Part shown: positions 46,463 to 60,200 of the stretch, in pieces
Layout of the letters: each line of letters begins with the position of its first letter
Numbering within the stretch: the first letter of the stretch is position 1
DNA from: Rotaria sordida
Lineage: Eukaryota; Rotifera; Eurotatoria; Philodinida; Philodinidae
NCBI GenBank assembly: GCA_905250125.1
Contig: CAJNOL010000912.1
Span: 28,421-92,420, forward strand
Reading direction: 5' to 3'
DNA length: 64,000 bases
Made by a program: the position numbers and the translations under genes
The notes under the pieces: model-generated
The model's database searches: none
Told to the model about the DNA's origin: nothing
Seen by the model: only the letters and a program-made list of their open reading frames with translations

Positions 46463-49400
46463 TTAACTGTTGTTGTTACTTTTTTTTGTCCACCTGTTGT
46501 TGTTTTTTTCATTACATTTACTTGAGATGTTGGAACAACAACTGATTTTTGTTGTTGTTGTTGTTGTTGTGACTGAGGATATTTTTCTTAAAAAATAAAG
46601 AGAAAAATTTTTATCAAATTATAATGTTTTCGAACGTTTTATTATTATTATTATTATTAATAATAAATTACTCTTTTTTAATGCTTGAATACGTCGAGGA
46701 TTTTTAACACAACCATCAACACCCATTAAATGATCACGCCATGGTTTATCACCTTCAGGTACATTCATATGACATAATGGACAACGATTTGTATTTGATT
46801 TTATTTCATGACATTCTTTAAGTTTAATATGAACATCAAAATCATGTCCAATTGCTTCTGTACATCGTGGACATTGTTGATATTTTCCTTTCTTTCCACA
46901 TTCACGTAATAAATGTTCTATATAAATTCCGATTTCTACTACCTACAAAAAAAAATAAATAAATAAAATTAAGAACAAACAAAAAAAGATATACTTGATT
47001 GCATTCTTGACATCTTCGTAACATTGGACAATGAGCCCAATAATGTTGTTCAAGACCATCGCGTGCAAAATCTTCATTTTTTTCACCACAAAAAATACAT
47101 GTACTAAACAAAGATACATATATTTAGTATATTATCGAAAGAGACAGAGATATTAATCATTTTGATATAAATTTAAAATGCTTAGAATTTTCTATAGATT
47201 GGTAGATAATAGAAAAAAATATTATTATAGGCAGCGAAACATTTTGAATCTTTATAAGATCCTCACGGGAGCATTATGAATACGAAGGATAAGGGCGAAT
47301 TTTTTTGTGCCATTGAGATAAAATATAGTTAGTGCTTCTCATTTCCAACTTACATTTTACACTGTATGGAACCGGTACGACTCAGAAAAAAATCGAATCT
47401 TGTATTAAAAAACACGGGTACTTAAGGATAACCTTTCTCCTCTTTCATGACTCAGAATTTTTGAATAGAAAAATTGAAATTTTCTCCCAGACCCTTCAAC
47501 CGATTGAGCTGAAATTTTTTGTATGATAGCTAGAATCAAAGCGGGAGGTGGATATGACTGTCATTTTTGACTCTATATCTCATAGAAAGAAGAATTCGGC
47601 CAAATTCTGAGTGTATGACAACTATTGCTCTACTAGTCGAAATCTATCTTCCCTAAAAGTTTCAGAATCTTTAGTCGAGCCATTCGTGAGAAACGCGGGA
47701 AAGGGGCATGTCCTTAAAGACAAACAGCACCATTAACTTTTATTTAATTTCAATTTTCGGAAGGAGAGTTTTCGGTCTATTTCACTGAAAAAAAGTCAGA
47801 ATAATAAATACCGAAGAAAATGTTTGGTAGATTTTAGTTTATCTATTTGTTTATGTTAATAGACAATAATTTTGAGAATAATATTAGTGATTTTACAGCA
47901 GTATAGAAACATTATTATTTGATTTTTATATAGGATGAAAACTTTTGATTTTATTTTTGTATAGGAATTCTAATATGTTGTCATCTTATTAGCTAAATTT
48001 GATTCGAACATTATCTAATGAAATCTATTTAATACAATTTTTTTTTTCTAACATACTTTTCTGGAGTAAATTCAGATTCATCAGCAACACTGGTTGTTGG
48101 TGTTTTTCGATCGAGTCGTGTTGGTGTTCGAGATTTACTAGTTGATCCTTTTGCATCAAACTAAGTCAAACAAAAACAAAACAAACAAATTGTTTTTTTT
48201 TCTAAAAATCGTTTGCTTTTTTGTTTTTTTTACAGATTTTTGTTGTTCACGTGCTGTATGTTGTTGTTTTAAAATATCACGTTTTCCTGCATCTGATGTT
48301 CCACCTTGTTTTCTTCCAGTTTCAGATGGATCACTAGTTGATGCCTAAAAAAAGAAAAATAAATATTTAATAAAGAAAAAAAAAATTTATTTAGAAAAAA
48401 AACAAAAATACTTTTTCATCTCCTTTAACTGATCGTCCATCCATTCGATCAAATGCATCAAACATATCACGATATTTTTTTATTCGACGTGTTTGATCAT
48501 TATCAGGTGGAAGATAACGTTTTACAATTGATCCATGTGTCTATATTTAAAATAAATATTTATTTCAAATAAAAATTCTTTATTTTGATTATACTTTATA
48601 TAAACTAAGTAAAATTTTCATAGCCAATTCTCGTACTTCACCGGCTATAAAAAGACAACATGGATAAAATATTAAATTATAAATATCATTAAGAAATTAC
48701 CATTATGTTCAAATGCTTGTGCACAAAATTTACTAACATTATCAACATTTAAACCATTTTCACCTGTTTTAACATCAAGAATTTTCATTAATTCTTCAAT
48801 AAGTTCACATCGACTTATAGCTAATCTTGGTGCACATGTTTTATTAAATGGTAATACACAATAATGTGTTATTATATGTAAAGGTTTTAATTCTGGATAT
48901 GATGCAGATTCAATAATAGCTTCTTGTGCTCGTTGTCTTAAACGTGCATTTGAATCACCTGTACGTTGTAATAATACAGGTAAAACACGTTCTAAACTAG
49001 CTATAATATCTTGTTTTTGTATTGAATGTCGTCGAACATAATCATTCATTAATAAATGAAAAATTTTAAGTGAATGTGAAAATGTTGCAAGAACATCAAA
49101 ACGAAACATTCGTGCTAGAACAAAACTACCAGCACGTAAATGTGCACGAGCATCTTCTTGATCACCAGAAAATGTATTTAATATTTGATAGATTTCATCT
49201 AAAGCTTCTTCACGTCGTGCATGATTTCGATGATAAAGTTTACCAATCTTTAACAAAAAATAAAAAATTGTTCATTAATAATTTTTATTTTTCTAGAAAA
49301 TCTAAAAGACTTCTCGTATAACAATAAATATTAAACAAAGTTATATTAAACTATCAGTTAGATATTACATGAAATAATGCTTATTAATTATTGAGACATA

Positions 49401-52400
49401 TGAATTAGGAACATACAGTTTTAGCTTACTGACTATCGACTCATGAGGGAACCTCTTCAGCTGTCATCTTTCAATTTCAATAATACTACATAGTATTTTA
49501 ACTCTTATTTTCGAATTTTGATCTGAAACTTTGTGCATATAGAAAACTCAACTAGAGTAACTTCCATAAAAAAAATTCAGAAGTTTTGAACAAAGTCTTT
49601 TCGATATATGAAATTTTCAAAAAATTCATGTTTTATATATTATACCTAGAAATGAGTTTATATCTCGAAGAGACTTTATTGAAAACTTGTGAGTTTTTTT
49701 TTTTATGGAAGTTAGTCTAGTTGAGTTCTCTGTGCGAGTAGAGTTTCAGATCAAAATTTCGAAAATACAAGTTTTTCAAGAATTTGGGACTTCTAGAAAA
49801 TAGACATATTACAAACCCGATAGATTGCTCAAATCGTGTTAGAGATTTTATCAGATCATCATGTAGTATCTACAGGCAAAAAAAATCATTGAAATTGTAA
49901 GGGAGCAGTTGAAGAAGTTCTCTCGTCAGTGTAGTTAGGTCACACTAACCTCAACGGGCATCTGTATTGACTGAAGCATTAGAATATACCACTACACAAC
50001 AAGGACATATTCTGATAGATTTGATGTCTCAATGTTGTAGCGAACTCGGATATCATTGTAATCAGTGCCTGAGTGGATGCTGTATCGGTGATTCGTTGCC
50101 AATAGTTACACCTATACTGCATATCTCTAATTTGAATACATAAATTTTCTTATCGATCACAAATCTTAAGCCTTTTTTTATTTTATGGTAACTTTATGAC
50201 AGAAGAAATGTTCTCTCCTATGAATATTAATTTTAATATCAGACATTGTTAAAAGAATCTTGTAAGTTCAGGATTATTCACCCATTGGATAGGCTTTGAA
50301 TGTAATTATTCAATTGCCTTCTGATCTATATCTATATATATATATATCAATAAGTCTAGTTAGAAGGTTAGTTGAATGCAGAATTTCTTGATCTCTGAAA
50401 TCATACATTATTAACTACATATAAATTTAAAATGCATATTTTTAATATAATTTATCCTAAATCATATTTGTTAATATCTATCGCATACAACGAAACTGTC
50501 TAATACCTCTCTAAGAAATAAATTCTTATGTATATTAAAAATAACTAACGTGAGAAAATTAAAATTAATAAAAATTTTCAATATATTATCAAATTCTTAC
50601 CAATTGCTTATCAAAAACAATCATCATTTGATTAGCTTCAATCATTTCTGCTTGATTTAATTCTGCAGTTGCATCATCATTCGATGTATTATTTATTCCA
50701 CCATATATACTTTCAGTTTCTTCATTATTCGTTCCTCCAGCATCATTACTTACCATTAACGAATTTTGTACATTTCCTGCATCGACACGATTTCGATTTC
50801 GTAATGTTGGAATAACTTTATCTTCATATGGAGTACGTGGTTTTGGAAATTCTGGTGATATATAACCACCACCACCACCGCCGCCGCTACCTCCTCCAGT
50901 TCCTATAACACTGGTTCGGCGTGTTGCATTCGTAGCAGTAGGTATTGGTGATACTGATGAGTCATGGAAAGTTGGTGGTGCATAAGAAACTGTTGATTCT
51001 GGTGAACGATGAGTTTGAACTGGATTACGAGTACGTCCTTAATTAAATAATTAATTATATATAAAAAATAATAATAATAATAAAATTTAAATGAAATTAC
51101 CATGATTTTGTTGTTTTAATGGACGAGGAGACTAAAAGAAAAAAATAAAATAAAATATTGAATTAAAATTATTTGTTTTTTTTTTCTTTTTGTTAAAGTA
51201 AGCTAAACAAGCACAGAAGTATTATTGATTAAATGAATAATTCTTATGATATAATTACGAAATGTAGAAGTGCAATCAAACAATATATAACGAATTCGCT
51301 AGAATAAATATCCTTCTAAGTATTTTCTCAGCATCAGGACCAACATTCATCGTTATGTTTTAATTATTTTTTAAAAACATTTACAATTCAATCCTTTACA
51401 AGAACATATAAGTTTTGCTACCAAAAATGTTAAGCGGAAAAAGTTAGACAGTCTGTTGAGGTCTATTCATTGAAGTTTTATATTACCCATAAATAATTGA
51501 TAGCAATCTTGTAATACTTGAAAAGCTTGATCTATTGACCGTGCTATTAAAATTTTTGTATGAGTATCTGTCATGTAATTTCGAGAAGTTCTTAGAAAAA
51601 ATTTTATAAGTCATTATAACTCACGAGGAAATTACAAGAATTAATACTCATCACTTAAGCTTATATTGGACCTTCAAGGATGCTTTGATGAGACTAGCAA
51701 AAGTCTATAATGAGTTCGTCCTCATGACCTTTCGGAGGCTAGTTATGATATCAAGATATTGAATTTTCAAATAAACTTGATTACTGTATCATGTCTATGA
51801 CAAGCTAATATTTTTTTGGAAATTCAATATCTCAATAAAAGAATATTCTTTTCGACTGAAACTTCCAGGTAAAAAGATCATAACTCCGTTCATAACGACG
51901 AATCCTTTTAAACTTTTTTCTAGTTTTACCAAGACGTCCGTATAAGCCCAATATAAGGTTAAGTAACGAGTATCAATTTTATTTCAATTTCAAGAGAAAT
52001 GAATGATGCATCAAACTGAAATCATAGAATTTCAAAAGGACTACGCAACATGAGCAAAATTTATGTGCTTTCGGGTCAATGTAATGTTAGCGGCCAACTA
52101 CCTAATTGAAACGAACTGCACTGTACATCATGAGAAAAAGCACATTTAGTTATACACCTTAACCTATTCCATCATGTTATCATATTTGTACAAAACTAGA
52201 AAAAAAAATGCTGAACTATTTTTGAAAAAAAAAAAGTAAATTTTAAAAATTCGACATTTTAGAGTTTCATATTATTATTTATCTACTTAATAATCTTGAT
52301 AGCAAAACTTGTAATATGTTCTTGTAGATATTTGAATCGTAAGTCCTTCGAAAAAAAAAATTCAGGCATGCTAATGATACTGAGAAAATACTTTATTCTA

Positions 52401-53989
52401 GCACATTCGTTATATATATATGTAATACATTGAAATATGTCTACCTCTTGATTAAAATTATCTTGTTGTTGTTCATTATTTTCAATTTCCTGTAAACGTT
52501 TTAGAAATTCAGTTCCTTCACCACCTTCCTATGATGAATATTTATATTATTTCAAGAAATGAATCATCCGTAGAATAAGAAAAATTTCATATTTTTTTCC
52601 TTTTACTTACAATAACAACATCGAGTAAATTAAGTACTTGAAGTTGTTTATATGTTTCAGTACGATAAAGTTCCATTTTATCTTTTTTTGATTGTGCTGT
52701 TTCATAATCTTCATTCTAAGAAAGACAGAAAAAATATTTTTTTTTTTGTTGTTATATGGTTTCATATTATCATAAATCGACAAAAATTTGTAGCATACTT
52801 CAATAGCTTGTCGTTTTTCAACTTCATAACGAGCAAGTCGTTCGCCAATCTAAATTGAATTTTTTTTTTTGTTATCGATTTAATCAAAATCATCAATGAA
52901 TAAATAAAAATTTTTTTTACAAACTTTTATTAATTCTTGAATAGCTTGTTTAAATTTTCGAGCTTGATCAAATTTTTCATCTAGATATTAAGAAGAGAAT
53001 TATTTAAAAAAAAAAAATCATGAAATTTTTCCACCATGAACACATTCTTGTTTTTTACGATCTAAATTTTTTATAATCGCTGCTATTTCAGGATCTTGAT
53101 ACATTGCAAATGCGAGATCATCTATTATTGAGATTTGATCCGATCTTGAACTATATTTAAAAAAAAATAAAAGAATAAGAATTGTTTGTTCTTTCTAAAT
53201 ACAAAAACAAAAAAATAGTTGAATGATTTACCTATTTGCAATTGCGTCTGACTGAGTTTCAACATTTTCATGGGACTATAAACATACATCGATTAGATTC
53301 AATATAGAAAATTCTTTTTGTATTTTTTTACTTTATCAATATCATCACCGAGTAAATTGATTGCAACAATGCTTACCTAAAAATAATACATATTTAATTA
53401 TTATTTTCATTTTTACAAATTTAATATTACTTGATTATATATATTCAATCGATTAACATAATTTTTATGTATAACTAATTTTAAAAATATTCCTTCAGAA
53501 TCAATATGTATTGATTTAAGTTCTCGAGCTTTAAAATCTGTTCGTTCATTAGTTGATAATTCAATATATCTTTAAAAAAAAAGAAAAAAAAAGGATTTCT
53601 CATTCAGAAAAAAAAAAAAAAATTTTATATGTTACCCAAGACGAGTATAACGTGCATTTTCAAGTGTTATACTATCATCCGTTGTACAATCTCCAATAAA
53701 AAATTCAATTTTTGATGCTAAAAGAAAAAAGAAAGCAAAATTTCAACAAAGAATTTGTTTGTAATGAAAATTTTTTATTTTTACCAATTAAATATTGATG
53801 AGAAAGTAATTGTATACGTCGAAGTCGTACATAATTTTCGAATTGTAAAATAAGTTCTTGTGGATATGAACTAAATCGAGAACTTTGCCAACCATTAACT
53901 AATGGCCCATGATGATTTAATTCACTAGCTGGATGTTGTTCATCGGAACTTGACGAATAAACAATTTGAAAATTTATTTTTCTTGGCAT
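46463..53989 (-). CDS. CEP104: centrosomal protein CEP104
   Basis: Ciliary-tip and centriole protein that binds tubulin through a TOG domain and works with CP110/CEP97 in cilium assembly. Minus-strand, many exons. Exon 1 (53989-53785) reads MPRKINFQIVYSSSSDEQHP, then NGWQSSRFSSYPQELILQFE and IQLLSHQYLI, the jelly-roll N-terminus. Next come SKIEFFIGDCTTDDSITLEN, YIELSTNERTDFKARELKSI and NRLNIYNQVSIVAINLLGDD. Coiled-coil exons and a Pro/Ser-rich exon (51050-50600) follow. The TOG domain (49256-48690) contains IGKLYHRNHARREEALDEIY and FVLARMFRFDVLATFSHSLK. A zinc-finger array (47104-46680) contains CIFCGEKNEDF, HYWAHCPMLRRCQECNQVVE and RCPLCHMNVPEGDKPWRDHL. A Gln-rich tail ends at TAA 46465-46463. 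Several introns (47105-48055, 49258-50580, 51135-52440) are swollen by repeats. It is divergent from PRKDC. Confidence 0.92.
47220..47860. repeat. repeat-derived block in CEP104 intron
   Basis: GC-richer than flanking intron. It contains 'aaaagtttcagaatctttag' and 'gagaaacgcgggaaagggg', similar in style to the block at 18700-18780 (gtttcagctcgatcgaac, gagaaacagga). No coding domain or clear termini were seen; classification is open. Confidence 0.35.
49506..49775. repeat. ~270-bp foldback element in CEP104 intron
   Basis: The left arm about 49506-49590 and right arm about 49690-49775 are reverse complements over roughly 80 bp. Both include 'gatctgaaact', 'aactcaactag' and 'taacttccataaaaaaa' or their complements. 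The divergence is small enough to see by eye. Confidence 0.75.
51375..52355. mobile_element. non-autonomous TIR element, copy E (in CEP104 intron)
   Basis: The left terminus contains caattcaatcctttacaaga then acatataagttttgctacc. The right terminus in reverse contains gattcaaatatctacaagaa then catattacaagttttgct. The 'aaaaatgttaagc.gaaaaa' block next to the left end is the same as in copy A at 3531-4720. Interior homologies run in the same order, for example 'caatttcaagagaaatga.tg' and 'gtacatcatgaaaaag'. About 1 kb, with no transposase. Confidence 0.7.
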
Positions 53990-54277
53990 TCTGTTTTTTT
54001 CCTTCTTTTTTTTTTAATATTTCTGACCTTATTTTTATTGTTTATTCTTTTCAATCTTAAAATAAATCTTCTATTCAAATGCGCTTGGACATTATTCATA
54101 TGAAATAAAATTTTTTTTCTTAGTTATATCCTCCAAAAAAAATTCTATTAATAATTCAATAAAAGATGTCAGTATTTTATATTCTTATTCGTTCAAAAGA
54201 GGTCCTTTGTTCGTTTGCGGGTAATTCAAAGGCCACATTTTTTTTTAATCCCTTTTGTTCTATTCATTTTTGTAAGC
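53990..54277. promoter_or_regulatory. 288-bp divergent CEP104/PRKDC intergenic region
   Basis: The start codons of CEP104 (minus, 53989) and PRKDC (plus, 54278) face away from each other across 288 bp of T/A-rich DNA. Both promoters and 5' leaders must fit here unless upstream non-coding exons exist. No TATA box or defined site can be claimed. A 'ttttgtaag' just before the PRKDC ATG could be an acceptor-like sequence for leader splicing. Confidence 0.4.
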
Positions 54278-57200
54278 ATGACTGAAAGTTCTGCTACATC
54301 AAATTTTGATAATTATATTGTCGAAATACATGATAATCTTGATCGTTTACGTGAAATACCTGGTGTTGATGAACAATGTTCAGTACTTATTGGTGATCTT
54401 GCTCAAGCTTATTCTGAGCATCCATCACCAATGCAAACAGGTAGAATGAAAAAAAAAAAGAATTTTTATAAAATAAAATTAATTTCTTATTGTTTTTTTT
54501 TTCTAAATTTAAGCAATGTGTTTATCAGCATTATTTTCTGGACAAAAAAATATTTTAACATTTCTTCGACGTGCAAGTTCAAAAATTGAAGTAAAAAAGA
54601 ATTTTATTTTGTTTTTAAATAATTCTTCTATTTGTTTGTATTAGTTAAAAAAGACTAAAATTGAAATTTTACAATTTTTAAAATTTTTTGTTGAAACTGC
54701 AGCAAATAAAATTTTACCATATGCTGTTGAACTTAAAACAGTTCTATTAATTATATTTAATGTTGATAGTGCATCGGATGTACGAGCAGCTATTTTTCCA
54801 ATTTTATCACAAGTAAGAAAAAAAAAACAATTTTTTTTTCGGTGCTTTTTTGTTGAATCATATGAATTTTAGTTAATGGAATTAAGTGCTGGTTTTCCTG
54901 ATATGGAAAGTGAAATTGATAAAATGGCTACAACATTTCTTGATCAAATTGGTTTACAAGGTTCAAAAACAACAGCAACAAGTAAATGAAATTATTTTGA
55001 TAAGAAAGAAAGAAAAATTTCTTTTGTTTTTTTTTAGTCAAAGGACTTTCTTTGGCATTTTTGGGTTTATTATGTAAATGTTTTCCAGAACATATGCGAA
55101 AATATTCAGATCCACTTTTACTTGGACAAATTTTAAAATATTTACATGAACATGTATGTAATAAATTATGTATTAAGAACAACAAAATTATCTTCATTGG
55201 TTTTTGTTTTTATATGTTTAGCTCGTTCGAGATGTTGTTAAATTTGAAATGTTAATTGCTGCTGGTGCTATGGAAGGTCTTATTTATTATCTTGTTAATT
55301 TTGTTCCATCATCAATTCCAGGTAAAATTAAGAAACAAAAAAAAGAAAGTTATAAATCTAATTTTAATTTTCATAGTTCAACAATCAACATTAAATCGAA
55401 ATAAAACAAAAGAAGATGAAAAACGTATAAAAGAAGAACAAATACGATGTGAATCAGATTTAAAACGTGTTTATATATATGCATCACGTGCTATACAAAC
55501 ACAAGATCAAACTAATTTAAATCGATACGCATTGGTTAAAGGTAGCAAATAAAAAATTTTATTTTTTTGAATAATAAAACTATTTTTTTTTAATATTTTA
55601 GCTGGTCTTGAATTATTTGCTCAACATTCAACTTTATTTACTGAATATCTTTATGATGATTATCCTGAAATACTTCGTTGTCTACGTGCATGGAATGCAC
55701 ATGATAATTATGATGTCAAAAAAATTGCTCAACGTGCATATGATACTTTTTTACTTGGAGTAAAATTTTTTACATAAGAAATATTTTCTTTTTCTAATTA
55801 GTGTTTTTTTTAATTTTAGGTTGCTAATGCTTTAAAAGAATCGAATGTTAAAACACCAGAACAACGTCGTCGTGCTGTATATACATTTCAATATTTTATT
55901 AAAGAATTTCGAGATAAAATTGATTCACCTGAATTAGAAATTCGTGATTTAGCTATGGGTATTCGTGGTTATGGAATTTTTGCAAATGTAAGATTTAAGA
56001 AAATTTTTTTTTTCTAGACTTTCATTAGATGTTGATGAACTTTATGAAGAAATCACAAAAAAAATTCAGATTTGAACTGTCTCAAACGAATTTTTTCCTT
56101 GTCTAAATCTAAAATTTTGTAAACTATTTCTTAAATAAAGCTGTGAAGAAAACTTTTGTATTATAATCGATCAAGTCTATTCGCTCGAAATTAACTACTA
56201 GCTGTAAAAATGTACGAGATTGCATTTACACAATCAACTTCATATGTATGAAAAAGAATAGTTTTCCATATGAAATATCTAGATATGGAACCAGGATCAA
56301 CACTTTTTTTTATTGAGAATGATATTTTTTATGATCGTACAAATGTCATACTCTCACAACTCATACGTTGTAAAAGTTCATGCGGAAATTAATGAATATC
56401 GATAATAATATTAATCCTTACAGAATTGTCGAACATATAAACGTGCACAATAGACGAAATGTTAATGAATTAAGAAAAACTAATAGATTACTTGTGTTTT
56501 TTTTTTATATAGGCTTGTAAACTTTATGGTACAGAAGATGATGTTAAATTTATGTTTGTTGGTTTAATTCAACGATGTGAACAAATAGCTATGCCAACAA
56601 TAACATTATCTCAAGCAAGTGATGTATTTGATGAACGTTTTTATGCATTACCAAATTTACTCGATGCACTTTCTGCAATTATTATTGAAATGACAAATGT
56701 AAAATAAATAAAACAAAAATCATTAATCTTGATAGAAATAAAAATATTTTATTTAGATTGGTGAAGAATTTCTTGGTCCACTTGAACGTTTAACTGTAAT
56801 GACAATTGATTATTATCCACGTTATCAACCAAAACCACAAGCAACAACATGTTCATCTGTTATTAAAATGATTTTAGCTTTACAAACAAAACCAACATCT
56901 TATAAACCATTTTTAACACGAATTGGTTTATTTTTTTTTTAAATATTATTATTATTATTATTATTATTCTATTTTTATTAGTTAGTCAAGCAATAATACG
57001 TTGTTGTTCACATCCATTAAAATCAACAGTTGAACAACAAATAGAAAATATTGAACCAGATGTATCAGACGAACAAGCTAAATCTTTATTAGCTATTGGA
57101 AAAACAATAACTTATGAAAATTATATACCATTATGGAAAACAATTTTAAATGTAACATCATTAAAAGAATTTGATACAAGTACATATCCAATATTTGATC

Positions 57201-60200
57201 GACAAAATATGCTTGTTTCATTATATGATGAAATGATTGACTCAATATTACATATTATTGATCGACTTGATTTAAGTGTTGATAAAGAAAAAACAGAAGT
57301 AAATCAAAAGAAAATTTTGATTTGTTGTTTTTTATTTGAAATTTAATTTAGGATGAAAATGATGATGGTACAACAACAACGGATCCAGTTTTTGGAATGA
57401 GACCTGTTAAACCAAAAGATTTTGAAATATTTTATAATCTTGTCGATTTTTGTCAGTAAGAATAACAAATTGTTTCCAAGATATTCGACCAAAGAAAAAA
57501 TAAACACTTCACTGAGATCTCTTTTGTGTTCGGATCGAACTATACTGTCAAAAGGTTTACAGTTATGTCCAATGATCAGAAAATATTCTCTATCCATGAA
57601 GGGCTGCCATGACTGAGTAACTACATTGTTCAAATCTCGGTTTCACTAGCCATGGAATGACCCTGACCAAATCACTACCGACTGTTTGTCTGCTGAGTAC
57701 ATTGTGGCATATACCTGTACCCTTGGTTACTGTGTATGAGACTACTTTATAGGAAAATAGCAATATGAAATGCAAATCAATTCTAAAATTAATAATTTAT
57801 TGTTCTTCTTTTTCTTTTATCATAGAGATTTATTACCTGAACAATCACCAGATTTATTTCAAAAATGGATATTTCGATTTTTATATGAAATTATTACTGC
57901 TTCAACAAAGTAATTCAAAAAATATGCATATCATATAAATTTTTTGAATTAATATTTTCCTATAGATATCCATTAGTTAGTGGAATGTATCGATTTGTTA
58001 CATTAGTTATGAATATATGTTTAAAATTAAATTTTTTCAAAGTATGTAAAACAAAAAGAAATCTTTTCTTTTTTGTTTTTTTTTTTTTTATAAATTTTAT
58101 TTCTTTCAAAATAGTCTGATCGAATAATACCAACAACTCGTGGTGGTATTGAAATGATGGATATAGATATAAATGAAAATGAACAAGTTTTATCAGTTTG
58201 TACATTAGTTCGACGTTTTGCACATGAAGTATTATCACGTCAAAAACAATATCGTGATGATTTACTTATATCATGTTTACAATTTCTTATATCATTACCA
58301 TCTGAATGTATTGATTATGATTTTGCTGATTATGTACCAGCTATTCAAGTATTTCTATAGGCAATTTAAATATGAATTCTAATATTACTTCTTTTTTCTT
58401 TTTTGTTTTCAGCTTGCTTTAAGTATTGGTTTAACTTATTTACCATTAGCTGAACAAACAATAAATAGTCTTGAACGATGGTCACAATCAACAGCATTAA
58501 ATTTATCGAATTTTTATGATCAAATATTACCTTATTTAGATGATTTTCTACGTTTATCTCATGATCAAGGTAAATTAAAAAGAATGAAGAATATATATCG
58601 AAGTCTTATATAAAAATTATTAAATATTTTAGGTGAAGATGTTAATGTTCGTGCTATAATATCATCTCTACAAGAAAAAACACGTTTGAATTCTAAAACT
58701 AAACATGTCTTACCAACAAGAATGCTTAAAAAAGCAAAACAAATTAAACATGTATATTTTCTTTTTTTTTTAAAACAAAATTTTTATATTAAATTTTATA
58801 TAAGTATTTATTATCGGCAAACTGTTGTTAATAGTAGACAATAGAATTAATTGATGAAGAAATACTTCAACTCACATAAATTCATATATAGACATAACAT
58901 GACTGGATGAGGAAAAGGTTGCTCAGATAATCCGACTCTTACCTGATGTAGCGTCGATCATCAGTGGAGGACTCAGCTTCCCCATCCTCGCACTTGGTTC
59001 CACCACTATGATATGAATGACGAGAATATCCACACACTCGTGTTAAATCAACATAGAAAGCTTTCAACCAGTTGAAAATTATTGATTCTCGATCAGTGTA
59101 TACCAATTTTGTGTTCCTGTATTCTAAAGTCACCAAAAAAGAAATGCATGAAGTATTACTGTTAGCATATATTTTACCTATCTCGTATAAATTCTTCGTA
59201 TGATCGAAAATCAAGAGTTCACAATTGATGTGTAGTTGAATCTTCTGGAATTCTACATGTATAGGTAGCAATGGTTCAAGAATTTCTTTTTGTTATAAAT
59301 GGATTTAAGTAACAACTGCCGGTTTTTTTTCAAGGAAGCATTTTTCTTTGATTTCGTGGAGATTGAATTACTTCTGCTTGAAATGGAACAATGTCCCTGT
59401 TTTGGGGAATATGGTCGAATAGGGAGCTGCGGATCCTTCCCGACGCAACTTGGACTCGGGTACAGATCCGCAAAAACATGGATTCACAGTTCTCTATCGT
59501 TCAGCCTTCATAGATATAGCATCTACTGTTAAGGAAGCAAAGGTTTTCATTTGAGTAATATTCTAGTGAATGATTTCTGCCAGAAAATTCAGGGAAATAG
59601 TAGGAATCCGGTCGCCGGATTTTTCTGGTTTCTGTTAGAATCGACGCTTATTTCTTCATCTTGGATAAGAAAAACACAATCTATTTTATCTGTTCTATGA
59701 ATACACATACTGTTAAAGTCTATAGTTTGGTTTACACTTTGTTACATTAATAGATTGAAGTACTATGAAATCTGATTTTAATAAAAATAAGTTTACCTTT
59801 TGTTCTGTTTGAAATAGCTTTTCGAAGATAGTGATATTCGCCGAGTTCAATTTCGTATTTTAAAATATCTTGGTTCAATAGGCAATCGTACAAATCATTA
59901 TCTTATTGATAATACTTCAAATTATTTAATCAAAGAAGCTGTAGCATGGGATAATGAAAATCATTTAACATTTAATGTTCCATTTGATGATATTAAACCA
60001 ACAATACATCTTGGTAACAAAAAAAAATTCATTTTTACTTAATCAATCTTTATTTTCTTTTTTTTCAAGATTTCATTTTTTTTTCAATTTAGATACTTTT
60101 CTACCTCGTATTATCGATTTAGCATTACATAGTAGTGATCGTCAAACAAAAATAACAGCTTGTGAATTACTTCAATCAATAATGCTTTATATGATTGGAA

